DNA from: Bacteroides caecigallinarum
GTDB taxonomy: Bacteria; Bacteroidota; Bacteroidia; Bacteroidales; Bacteroidaceae
Reading direction: 5' to 3'
Assembly (NCBI RefSeq): GCF_021531075.1
Contig: NZ_JADYTJ010000005.1
Span: 1-64,000, forward strand
Length of the DNA stretch: 64,000 bases
How positions within the stretch are numbered: the stretch's first letter is position 1; each line of letters opens with the position of its first letter. This document shows, one piece after another, positions 9,471 to 17,427 of the stretch. The notes beneath the pieces are model-generated. The model was not told the DNA's origin and did no database searches. It was given only the letters and a program-made list of their open reading frames with translations. The translations under genes and the position numbers were made by a program.

Positions 9471-10106
9471 ATGAAAACTATAAATATGACTATCAGAAGA
9501 ATGCTGGTCCTTTGCTGTTTGGTTTGCGGCGTTCTGGTAACAGCAAAAGCACAGTGGAATGCGCGTAATCTGAGTTTGGTGATAGACTGGCAGGTGAATG
9601 CTCCGTTCTCAACAGATTTTGCCGATAAAATAAGCGGATGGGGTATGAATTACGAATTGAAATATAATGTAACACCAAGGTGGAATCTGGGTGTGTTCGC
9701 TTCATTCCACACCAATCATCAGTATGTGGAAAGGCAGACATTGCCTATATCATCTACCGAGAGTCTGACTACCGACCAGCAACGTTCTGCTTTCCAGGTG
9801 CCGTTTGGAGTGGTGGCAAACTATAATCTGTATAACGGAAAGCATCTGGAACCTTATGTGGGAATAAAGGCCGGCACTATGTATGCTAGGAATACCACTT
9901 ATTATGGCATAAACGGTTTGTATGACAAGGCTTGGGGAGCATACCTGTCTCCTGAAATAGGATTTAACATATACCCATGCAAATCGAAGAACTGGGGATT
10001 CCATGTGGCAGGTTATTACGGTTATGCAACAAACAAGACTTACACTTTGACCAGCGATATAAACGGACAGAATAATGCCGGATTTCGCGTGGGTGTGATA
10101 TTCTAA
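9471..10106 (+). CDS. Outer-membrane beta-barrel protein (OmpA/porin-like fold)
   Basis: Protein of 211 residues with a signal peptide ending near AKAQ (residue 28). It shows alternating amphipathic strands (WNLGVFASFHTNHQ, HLEPYVGIKAGTMY, WGFHVAGYYGYAT) and ends in a C-terminal Phe, as is usual for outer-membrane barrels. The size suits an eight-stranded barrel. An AGGAGG-like ribosome-binding site precedes the ATG, and it follows the DUF4136 gene by 18 bases. No ligand can be inferred. Confidence 0.75.
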   Translation: MKTINMTIRRMLVLCCLVCGVLVTAKAQWNARNLSLVIDWQVNAPFSTDFADKISGWGMNYELKYNVTPRWNLGVFASFHTNHQYVERQTLPISSTESLTTDQQRSAFQVPFGVVANYNLYNGKHLEPYVGIKAGTMYARNTTYYGINGLYDKAWGAYLSPEIGFNIYPCKSKNWGFHVAGYYGYATNKTYTLTSDINGQNNAGFRVGVIF

Positions 10107-10123
10107 TGGATTGTGGATAAATA

Positions 10124-10171
10124 AAAACAGGGTATCCGAATTGCATTCTTTGCGTTCAGATGCCCTGTTTT
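10124..10171. terminator. Bidirectional terminator
   Basis: A 17-base stem with two mismatches (AAAACAGGG...CCCTGTTTT) separates the plus-strand envelope cluster from the convergent Crp-family gene. Confidence 0.75.
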
Positions 10172-10205
10172 GTATTTGTTTTTTATGTGTGTAAAATACG
10201 TTTGC

Positions 10206-10799
10206 TTATGATATTAAGCTGGACGAACGTACTCTGCTTAGAGTCTCCGGTGTCATTTGCAATAGAGATGCGATGTAAATAAGTGGAGCTCTTTTCAGAA
10301 TTTCCGGATGCTGCTGCATCAACTTATTATATCTCTCATTTGCAGGTTCAAATCTTAGTGTGTCAGCTTTCCGCTGCGAAGTTATCAGAGAGTTTTCAAA
10401 GATTCTTCTGTATAGTGTTCCTATTTCACTGTTTATTGAAGCCAGGTGTACAATTTCGTTCTTGTTTATTTTCCAGGCTATGGTAGGCTCCAGTGCCTCT
10501 ATCATCAATTTTGTAGGTTCTTCGTTGAAATAGCTCTCCAGGCACACTATTATGGCATCTTCGTAACCGATATGTTCTGTCAAGTCTTTGTCGTATTTGA
10601 AATAGAACTGGCGTGTCATACCTTTGTCTATGAAGTATAAGGAGTCGCAAACCTGACCTTCGTCAAGAATTCTTTCTCCTTTTTTATATTTTTCGGGGAC
10701 TAGTATCTCGGCAAAAGTCTTCAGTACTTCTTTTGATAAAGTACAATTTAATGATGATGCAATTCGTTTGGCTATATCTATATTTGAATTCATATTCAT
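10206..10799 (-). CDS. Crp/Fnr-family transcriptional regulator
   Basis: Regulator of about 198 residues. The N-terminal cNMP-binding-like barrel (YKKGERILDEGQVCDSLYFIDKGMTRQ) is followed by a dimerisation helix and a C-terminal helix-turn-helix (APLIYIASLLQMTPETLSRVRSS). The start chosen is the ATG at 10799; the open frame extends further upstream, but that would overlap the end of the YitT gene, and the conserved region begins only after this Met. A second ATG two codons later is also possible. It lies 16 bases downstream of the YitT-like gene, probably in one operon. The effector is unknown. Confidence 0.85.
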   Translation of the reverse strand: MNMNSNIDIAKRIASSLNCTLSKEVLKTFAEILVPEKYKKGERILDEGQVCDSLYFIDKGMTRQFYFKYDKDLTEHIGYEDAIIVCLESYFNEEPTKLMIEALEPTIAWKINKNEIVHLASINSEIGTLYRRIFENSLITSQRKADTLRFEPANERYNKLMQQHPEILKRAPLIYIASLLQMTPETLSRVRSSSLIS

Positions 10800-10815
10800 G
10801 CTTGTATTATTAGAT

Positions 10816-11703
10816 TTATTTAACTTTGATTTTGTCGAATCCTTCACCGAATACCCCGATAACGGCACTTTGTGATACAAAGGCGTTAGGGTCGATATCT
10901 TTTATCAGACGGAAAATAGTGTTCGACTCTCGTTTTTTGGCCAGTACGAACATCATTTTTACATTGTTATGTGTGTAGCATCCTACTCCGTCTATAAAAG
11001 TAACACCTCGATGCAGGTCTTTGTTTATTCTTTTTCCTATTTCTTCGTATTTCTGCGATATTATAAAGAATTGTACAGACTGGCGTGCACTGTTTACTAC
11101 CTGGTCTAGTACAAAACTGGAGATGAACAGGACTACATATCCGTACACTACCTTTTCCCAGTCGTGCAGAACCAGATAGCTAGATGAAATGATTATAACG
11201 TCGCATATCAGTATAACCCTTCCCAGTGTTATGTCACGATATTTGTTTATGATAGCTGCAATTATATCCGTACCACCCGTACTTCCGTTGGCCGAAAATG
11301 CCACACCTATACCCCCACCACAGAATGATGCTCCAAGCACACATGCCATGAAAGGTTGGTCGTTTATTAAAGAACCTTTTACAAAATGCTGGAACACAGG
11401 GGTGGAAAAGGTAAGAACTCCTACGGCAAAAATGGTTTTAAGGCAGAATTTCAGTCCAAGTATCTTTAAAGCCAGAAGAAGTAATGCGAAATTTATTAGC
11501 AGATAAGTATATTGTACGGGGAATCCTGTTGCCCAATATACAACTGATGCTATTCCCGGCACAGCACCTGAAGGCAGATTGTTGGGCAATAAAAATACGG
11601 TCCAACCGACAGCATACATCATCATCCCAAGCGCAATTAAAAGATAATCTTTCGTTTCTCTCAGCAATTGCTGTCTTTTAGTAATTGGTAATACAGAACT
11701 CAT
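10816..11703 (-). CDS. YitT family membrane protein (DUF161 + DUF2179)
   Basis: Inner-membrane protein of 295 residues. The first about 200 residues hold five to six hydrophobic segments with the conserved FLLPNNLPSGAVPGIASV and GSTGGTDIIAAI motifs of the YitT family. The C-terminal cytoplasmic DUF2179 domain (GVTFIDGVGCYTH, then VLAKKRE) follows. The family has no firmly known substrate; transport has been suggested. It lies upstream of the Crp-family regulator and diverges from dapL. Confidence 0.9.
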   Translation of the reverse strand: MSSVLPITKRQQLLRETKDYLLIALGMMMYAVGWTVFLLPNNLPSGAVPGIASVVYWATGFPVQYTYLLINFALLLLALKILGLKFCLKTIFAVGVLTFSTPVFQHFVKGSLINDQPFMACVLGASFCGGGIGVAFSANGSTGGTDIIAAIINKYRDITLGRVILICDVIIISSSYLVLHDWEKVVYGYVVLFISSFVLDQVVNSARQSVQFFIISQKYEEIGKRINKDLHRGVTFIDGVGCYTHNNVKMMFVLAKKRESNTIFRLIKDIDPNAFVSQSAVIGVFGEGFDKIKVK

Positions 11704-11753
11704 TTTTGTGATTCTTAATTATAAGTCCAACATTTATTTTAATTAAGTTGATG

Positions 11754-11761
11754 CAAAGGTA
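11754..11761 (-). promoter_or_regulatory. -7 element of the yitT-crp operon
   Basis: On the minus strand this reads TACCTTTG, matching TAnnTTTG. It lies 50 bases before the start at 11703. Confidence 0.5.
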
Positions 11762-11894
11762 TAAAAAAAATAATGATTGATATAAATCAAGTGTAAAAAA
11801 TATAGGAGACAATGAAATGATAAAAAAACGCAATAAAGGTGTAGCTTGATATACAAAAGCATGAAACTATATTTCATAAATGACATTTTTTTTG

Positions 11895-11902
11895 TATTTT
11901 TG
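11895..11902 (+). promoter_or_regulatory. -7 element of dapL
   Basis: TATTTTTG matches TAnnTTTG. It lies 30 bases before the ATG at 11933 and shows that the longer open frame beginning at 11846 cannot be the translated form. Confidence 0.6.
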
Positions 11903-11932
11903 CGCCAAAATAGACTAAAAAGAGACAATAAT

Positions 11933-13162
11933 ATGGCATTGGTCAACGAACATTTGTTAAAACTTCCCGACAATTATTTGTTTACTGATTTAGCGAAAAG
12001 GGTAAATACATTCAAGGTTACCCACCCTAAGGCCGATATAATAAATCTGGGTATTGGCGATGTCACTCGCCCTATACCGCAATCATGTCTTGATGCCATG
12101 CACAAGGCATTGGAAGATCAGGCTAAAGCTGAGACATTCCACGGATATGGACCAGAACAGGGTTACAGCTTTTTAATTGATGCCATTATCAAACATGACT
12201 ATGCAGCAAGGGGAATATCTTTAGAACACAGCGAAATCTTTATTAATGATGGTGCCAAGACTGATTCCGGAAACTTCGGAGATATTCTCAGACATGACAA
12301 CAGTATTGGCGTTACAGACCCGATATATCCGGCATATATAGATTCAAATGTATCGTGCGGGCGTGCAGGAACGTTAGAAGATGGCTACAGATGGAGCAAT
12401 GTGATTTATATGCCATGCAGTCCGGAAAACAATTTCATTCCGCCGATTCCGAAACAAAGGGTGGATATCGTTTATTTGTGTTTCCCCAATAATCCAACCG
12501 GTACGGTTCTCAGCAAGCCGGAACTGAAGAAATGGGTCAATTATGCCCTGGAAAATGATACTCTTATTCTGTTCGATGCTGCCTACGAGGCTTATATCAG
12601 GCAGCCTGACATTCCGCATTCCATATATGAAATAAAAGGCGCAAAGAAAGTGGCCATTGAATTCAGAAGTTATTCCAAGACGGCAGGATTTACAGGTATC
12701 CGATGCGGATATACCGTGGTGCCGAAAGAGGTTACGGCTTCCACATTGATGGGAGAGAGGATTTCGCTCAACAAACTTTGGCTTAAAAGGCAGACTACAA
12801 AATTCAATGGTGCCTCGTACATAGCACAGCGAGGCGCAGAAGCCATATATACCCCGAAGGGAAGAGAGGAAGTAAGGGCAATGGTGGATTATTATATGGA
12901 GAATGCCCGGATAATGAAAAAAGGACTCACCAGCATTGGCCTGAGGGCTTATGGTGGCGAGAACGCACCATATCTGTGGGTAAAGGCACCAAAGGGTATG
13001 ACCTCGTGGGGATTTTTCGACAAACTTCTGTATGAAGCACAGGTGGTAAGTACCCCGGGTATAGGTTTTGGGCCAAGCGGCGAGGGATATATTCGTCTGA
13101 CGGCATTTGGCGACAGAGACAGATGCAAGGAGGGAATACAGAGAATATGCAATAATATATAG
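11933..13162 (+). CDS. dapL: LL-diaminopimelate aminotransferase
   Basis: PLP-dependent class I/II aminotransferase of 409 residues that converts tetrahydrodipicolinate directly to LL-diaminopimelate for lysine and peptidoglycan synthesis. The fold-type I signatures are present: CFPNNPTGTVLS, FDAAYEAYI, and the PLP lysine in SYSKTAGFTGIRCGY (Lys249). The start is the ATG at 11933 (MALVNEHLLKLP), because the -7 element at 11895-11902 lies inside the upstream in-frame extension and the family begins here. It is 59 bases upstream of glnN; both use glutamate or ammonia chemistry, but a shared transcript is not proven. Confidence 0.95.
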   Translation: MALVNEHLLKLPDNYLFTDLAKRVNTFKVTHPKADIINLGIGDVTRPIPQSCLDAMHKALEDQAKAETFHGYGPEQGYSFLIDAIIKHDYAARGISLEHSEIFINDGAKTDSGNFGDILRHDNSIGVTDPIYPAYIDSNVSCGRAGTLEDGYRWSNVIYMPCSPENNFIPPIPKQRVDIVYLCFPNNPTGTVLSKPELKKWVNYALENDTLILFDAAYEAYIRQPDIPHSIYEIKGAKKVAIEFRSYSKTAGFTGIRCGYTVVPKEVTASTLMGERISLNKLWLKRQTTKFNGASYIAQRGAEAIYTPKGREEVRAMVDYYMENARIMKKGLTSIGLRAYGGENAPYLWVKAPKGMTSWGFFDKLLYEAQVVSTPGIGFGPSGEGYIRLTAFGDRDRCKEGIQRICNNI

Positions 13163-13221
13163 ACTCTGAATATAAGAAAAAGAAACAACCATAAATATAG
13201 AAATATACAAATTTAGGTATT

Positions 13222-15411
13222 ATGTCACAATTAAGATTTAAAGTAGTAGAAGAGGCTTTTCACAAGAAACCTGTTAATGTGCCATCGCCATCGCAGCGTC
13301 CTGGTGAATATTTTGCCAAATACGTTTTCAACAGAGAGAAGATGTTCAAGTATCTTCCAAGCAAGGTTTATTCAAAGCTTATTGATGTAATAGACAATGG
13401 TGCTACTCTGGACCGCAGCATAGCAAACGAAGTGGCTGCCGGAATGAAGAAATGGGCGGTAGAGCTTGGAGCTACACACTATACTCACTGGTTCCAGCCG
13501 CTTACTGAAGGTACGGCAGAAAAGCATGATGCTTTCGTGGAGCACGACGGCAAAGGCGGAATGATTGAAGAATTTTCCGGAAAACTTCTTGTACAGCAGG
13601 AATCAGACGGTTCGTCATTCCCTAACGGAGGTATCCGTAATACATTCGAGGCTCGCGGATACAGTGCTTGGGACCCTTCATCACCAGTGTTCGTCGTTGA
13701 CGATACTCTGTGTATTCCTACAATCTTTATTGCATATACAGGCGAGTCGCTCGACTATAAGGCTCCACTTTTGCGTGCCATACATGCAGTGACTAAATCT
13801 GCACTTGACGTAATACACTATTTTGACCCTTCTGTAAAGAAAGTATATTCATACTTGGGATGGGAGCAGGAATACTTCCTCGTAGACGAAGGTTTGTATG
13901 CCGCACGTCCGGACCTGTTGCTCACAGGACGTACACTGATGGGACATGAGGCATCAAAGAACCAGCAGCTTGAGGACCACTATTTCGGTGCTATCCCTAC
14001 ACGTGTGGCTGCATTCATGAAGGATCTGGAAATACAGTCTCTTGAACTTGGTATCCCTGTCAAGACACGCCACAACGAGGTTGCTCCAAACCAGTTCGAA
14101 CTTGCTCCTATATTCGAGGAATGTAATCTGGCTGTCGACCACAACATGCTTGTCATGTCGCTCATGCGCAAGATTGCACGCAACCACGGATTCAGAGTGT
14201 TGCTTCACGAAAAACCTTTCAAAGGTGTAAACGGTTCGGGAAAACATAACAACTGGTCGCTCGGTACTGATACAGGCGTACTGCTGATGGCTCCGGGCAA
14301 GACTTCTGAAGAAAACCTCCGTTTCATCACATTTGTGGTAAATACATTGATGGCCGTTTATCATCATAACGGATTGCTCAAGGCTTCTATCATGAGTGCT
14401 ACCAACTCTCACCGTCTTGGAGCTCACGAAGCACCTCCTGCAATCATCTCTTCATTCCTCGGCTCTCAGTTGAGCAAGGTGCTCGATCATATCGAAGAAA
14501 GCAAGGCAGACGAGTTCATGTCATTGAGCGACAAATTGGGCTTGAAGCTTGACATCCCTCAGATTCCTGAACTCCTTATCGATAATACTGACCGTAACCG
14601 TACTTCGCCATTCGCATTTACAGGAAACAGATTTGAGTTCCGTGCTCCGGGTTCTGAATCGAACTGTGCAAGTGCAATGATAGCATTGAACACTGCCGTT
14701 GCGGAACAGTTGATGATATTCAAGAAAGAAGTAGACGAACTTATCGAGAAGGGTGAACCTAAGATGTCGGCTATTCTTCAGACTATCCGCAAATATATCA
14801 AGATATGCAAGCCTATCCGCTTCGACGGAAACGGTTACAGCGACGAATGGAAGGAAGAGGCAAAACGTCGTGGTCTGGACTGCGAAACAAGTTGCCCACT
14901 GATTTTCGACAACTACATGAAGCCTGAAACTATCAAGATGTTCGAGTCTACAGGTGTAATGAACCGCAAGGAGCTTGAGGCCCGCAACGAGGTGAAATGG
15001 GAAATGTATGTCAAGAAAATCCAGATTGAAGCCCGTGTGCTTGGCGACCTCGTAATGAACCATATTGTTCCTGTAGCTACTGAATATCAGACAAAACTTG
15101 TGGACAATGTATACAAGATGAAGTCGATTTTCACTGATGATGAGGCTAACAAATTGTCGGCAGAGAATATAGCCATTATCAAGGAGATAGCCGAACATAC
15201 TGCATATATTAAGGAAAATGTGGATGCTATGGTTGAAGCCAGAAAAGTGGCAAACAGAATAGAGTCAATCCGCGAAAGAGCAATAGCATATCATGACAAT
15301 ATTGCTCCTATGCTGGAACTTATCCGCTACCATATCGACAAGCTTGAACTTATCGTCGACGACCGTATGTGGACACTTCCAAAATATCGCGAACTTCTGT
15401 TTATAAGATAA
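13222..15411 (+). CDS. glnN: Type III glutamine synthetase
   Basis: ATP-dependent glutamine synthetase of 729 residues, the long GSIII form typical of Bacteroidota. It has the GSIII N-terminal domain (MFKYLPSKVY, then THYTHWFQPLTEGTAEKHDAF), the metal-binding segment SYLGWEQEYFLVD, TRHNEVAPNQFELAP, and the catalytic region VNGSGKHNNWSLGT. The C-terminal about 150 residues are helical and specific to type III. It is probably the main ammonium-assimilating enzyme. It sits between dapL and the TspO homologue. No regulatory RNA or PII gene is visible nearby. Confidence 0.97.
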   Translation: MSQLRFKVVEEAFHKKPVNVPSPSQRPGEYFAKYVFNREKMFKYLPSKVYSKLIDVIDNGATLDRSIANEVAAGMKKWAVELGATHYTHWFQPLTEGTAEKHDAFVEHDGKGGMIEEFSGKLLVQQESDGSSFPNGGIRNTFEARGYSAWDPSSPVFVVDDTLCIPTIFIAYTGESLDYKAPLLRAIHAVTKSALDVIHYFDPSVKKVYSYLGWEQEYFLVDEGLYAARPDLLLTGRTLMGHEASKNQQLEDHYFGAIPTRVAAFMKDLEIQSLELGIPVKTRHNEVAPNQFELAPIFEECNLAVDHNMLVMSLMRKIARNHGFRVLLHEKPFKGVNGSGKHNNWSLGTDTGVLLMAPGKTSEENLRFITFVVNTLMAVYHHNGLLKASIMSATNSHRLGAHEAPPAIISSFLGSQLSKVLDHIEESKADEFMSLSDKLGLKLDIPQIPELLIDNTDRNRTSPFAFTGNRFEFRAPGSESNCASAMIALNTAVAEQLMIFKKEVDELIEKGEPKMSAILQTIRKYIKICKPIRFDGNGYSDEWKEEAKRRGLDCETSCPLIFDNYMKPETIKMFESTGVMNRKELEARNEVKWEMYVKKIQIEARVLGDLVMNHIVPVATEYQTKLVDNVYKMKSIFTDDEANKLSAENIAIIKEIAEHTAYIKENVDAMVEARKVANRIESIRERAIAYHDNIAPMLELIRYHIDKLELIVDDRMWTLPKYRELLFIR

Positions 15412-15439
15412 AAATCATTAAACATAAATCCTTTCAGTT

Positions 15440-15895
15440 ATGAAGCGCATTATCAATTACATCTGGCCTGTACTGCTATGTTTCGGCATAGGTTTTGCAG
15501 CAAGCAAACTTCAGGCTGAGTCTATGGTTGAGTGGTATCCTCATCTGAATAAGTCAGGTTTGACACCTCCGAACATAGCCTTTCCTATAGCATGGTCCAT
15601 TATATATCTCCTGATGGGACTTTCGTTGGGACGGGTGCTGAACAAGGGATATAAGACAGGTGTCTTCATCTGGGCTGTACAGCTGGTTCTGAATTTCCTT
15701 TGGAGCATATTGTTCTTCACCATGCGTATGCCGGTTTGGGGGATGGTTGATATATTGCTTCTTGATGCTTCTGTCATTTGGTTTATGATGGCCGTAAGCA
15801 AGAAAGACAAACCTGCACTGTATATGTTTATACCTTATATACTATGGCTGGTTGTTGCTACTTATCTGAACGGATATATCGTGATAAATAATTGA
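15440..15895 (+). CDS. tspO: TspO/MBR family protein
   Basis: Integral membrane protein of 151 residues with five hydrophobic segments. The family motifs WYPHLNKSGLTPPNIAFPIAW and WSIIYLLMG, then WAVQLVLNFLWSILFF, are clear. TspO proteins bind tetrapyrroles and are linked to oxidative stress and porphyrin handling; the role in this organism is unknown. It starts 28 bases after glnN and is followed by a strong terminator, so it may be the last gene of the same transcript. Confidence 0.92.
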   Translation: MKRIINYIWPVLLCFGIGFAASKLQAESMVEWYPHLNKSGLTPPNIAFPIAWSIIYLLMGLSLGRVLNKGYKTGVFIWAVQLVLNFLWSILFFTMRMPVWGMVDILLLDASVIWFMMAVSKKDKPALYMFIPYILWLVVATYLNGYIVINN

Positions 15896-15914
15896 TATTA
15901 CTCTTACAATACTG

Positions 15915-15955
15915 AAATCCCGGAACAGACACAGATGCTTGTTCCGGGATTTTTT
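15915..15955 (+). terminator. Terminator after tspO
   Basis: A perfect 13-base stem (AAATCCCGGAACA with its complement) is followed by a T-run. Confidence 0.85.
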
Positions 15956-15969
15956 ATTCGTAGTTTTTT

Positions 15970-16057
15970 GGTGCTGACGATGGTCGGTAGCACTGCCCAC
16001 TATCGTCGGTAGCATTGCCCACCATCGTCAGCAGCATTGCCCACTATGGTCGGCACC
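15970..16057. repeat. Intergenic 22-bp-period tandem array (array 1)
   Basis: Three full 22-base units (15980-16001, 16002-16023, 16024-16045) and a partial fourth. Each unit is an 8-base linker of the form ACNATSGT plus a 14-base core (cggtagcactgccc, cggtagcattgccc, cagcagcattgccc). The cores are partly self-complementary. The outer edges form an inverted repeat (ggtgc/gcacc), and a 13-base word tgctgacgatggt recurs inverted at 16021-16033. It lies between two terminators in a convergent region. It shares period and linker with the array at 62849-62936. The period is not a multiple of three, so it is not coding. Confidence 0.8.
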
Positions 16058-16091
16058 AGAATTTTTCGAGACATCTTTATAAATTTTAAAA

Positions 16092-16155
16092 ACAAAAGCC
16101 CCCTCAAGCATGAATCTGTTTCTGAGTAATTCATGCATGAGGGGGCATCTTTTGT
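16092..16155. terminator. Bidirectional terminator between the repeat array and serB
   Basis: A long imperfect stem (ACAAAAG-CCCCCTCA-GCATGAAT with its complement) is flanked by A-run and T-rich sequence. It probably ends serB transcription on the minus strand. Confidence 0.8.
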
Positions 16156-16171
16156 ATACTTAGTGTTTAAT

Positions 16172-17398
16172 TTACAGTTTTCCTTTTTCGTCCAGATAAG
16201 AATCCTTGAATCCTAGGAAATATAACACTCCGTCCAGACCTATGGTGTTGATGGACTGTTCTGCATTTTCCACCACTTTAGGTTTGGCATGGAATGCTAT
16301 TCCCAGTCCGGCTGTCGAAAGCATAGGCAGGTCATTCGCACCGTCACCCACGGCTATAGTCTGTGCTATATCTACCTTTTCCACCTGAGCCAGCAGTCTT
16401 AACAGTTCGGCCTTACGCTTTCCGTCCACTATTTCTCCAAGATATCTGCCTGTGAGTTTTCCGTTCTCTATTTCAAGTTCGTTGGCATAAACATAGTCTA
16501 TTCCGAATTTGCGCTTCAGATATTCGCCGAAGTAGGTAAAACCTCCTGATAGGATTGCAATCTTATATCCATAGTGTTTCAGTACGAACATCAGTCTTTC
16601 CACCCCCTCGGTTATAGGCAGGTTTTCGGCTATATCTTTCATTACACTTTCGTCCAGCCCTTTCAGCAGTGCAACTCTTTCTGTGAAACTTTCCTTGAAG
16701 TCTATTTCTCCGCGCATTGCCCGTTCTGTAATTGCCTTTACCTGTTCGCCCACTCCGGCGCGTTCCGCCAGTTCGTCTATACACTCAGTCTGTATCAGTG
16801 TAGAGTCCATGTCGAAACATATCAGTCTTCGCATACGGCGGTACATATTGTCAAGCTGCAGAGAGAAGTCCATTCCCATTTCGCTGCTCAGTTTCATCAG
16901 GCTGCGCTGCATTTCAACTCTGTTGTTCAATGTTCCTCTCACCGAGAATTCTATACATGCCCTTACGCTGGCCTTTTCTTCGTCCAGTGGCACTCGTCCG
17001 GTAAGTCGTTTTATGGAGTCTATGTTCAGTCCCTGTTCTGCAATTATTTTTGTGGCAGCGGCTATCTGTTTTGCTGTTAGCCTTCTGCCAAGTATGGTTA
17101 TGATATACCTGTTTTTCCCCTGCATCGAAACCCAGTTTTCATACTCTTCTACCGATACCGGATAAAAGCGAATATTTACACCAAGTTCCGAAGCCTTGAA
17201 CAGGAGTTCTTTCATTATATTTCCCGATTCCGTTTCCTTGCTCTTGAATAAAATGCCAAGTGACAGTGTCTGGTGTATGTCTGCCTGACCTATATCCAGA
17301 ATAGTAACGTCGTATTTCGACAGAATTTCTGTGATTGATGCAGTCAGCCCCGGGCGGTCAATGCCTGTTATTCTTATTAAAGTCAGTTCTGTATTCAT
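16172..17398 (-). CDS. serB: Phosphoserine phosphatase with ACT domains
   Basis: HAD-family phosphatase of 408 residues that makes serine from phosphoserine, the last step of serine synthesis. Residues 1-180 hold two ACT-like domains (starting LTLIRITGIDRPGLTASI), likely for amino-acid feedback. The catalytic domain has DMDST (Asp196, Asp198), ILSGGFTYF, and AVGDGANDLPML. The length fits the ACT-SerB form. It lies 29 bases downstream of the GH29-like gene on the same strand and may be co-transcribed with it, although no functional link is evident. Confidence 0.95.
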   Translation of the reverse strand: MNTELTLIRITGIDRPGLTASITEILSKYDVTILDIGQADIHQTLSLGILFKSKETESGNIMKELLFKASELGVNIRFYPVSVEEYENWVSMQGKNRYIITILGRRLTAKQIAAATKIIAEQGLNIDSIKRLTGRVPLDEEKASVRACIEFSVRGTLNNRVEMQRSLMKLSSEMGMDFSLQLDNMYRRMRRLICFDMDSTLIQTECIDELAERAGVGEQVKAITERAMRGEIDFKESFTERVALLKGLDESVMKDIAENLPITEGVERLMFVLKHYGYKIAILSGGFTYFGEYLKRKFGIDYVYANELEIENGKLTGRYLGEIVDGKRKAELLRLLAQVEKVDIAQTIAVGDGANDLPMLSTAGLGIAFHAKPKVVENAEQSINTIGLDGVLYFLGFKDSYLDEKGKL

Positions 17399-17427
17399 AA
17401 TGTTCCACTATGTGTTTTTCTTTGTTG

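Noticed and set aside
10800-10880. Longer start for the Crp-family gene
   Set aside because: It would overlap the YitT-like gene in another frame and has no similarity to the family.
11846-11932. N-terminal extension of dapL
   Set aside because: The -7 box TATTTTTG lies inside it, and the protein family begins at the ATG at 11933.
12374-13210. Antisense reading frame of 278 codons opposite dapL
   Set aside because: It lies wholly opposite a well-recognised enzyme and shows low-complexity, Cys/His/Tyr-rich composition typical of shadow frames.
15970-16057. CRISPR-like array
   Set aside because: The period is 22 bases with no unique spacers; both parts of the unit repeat. No cas genes are in the window.
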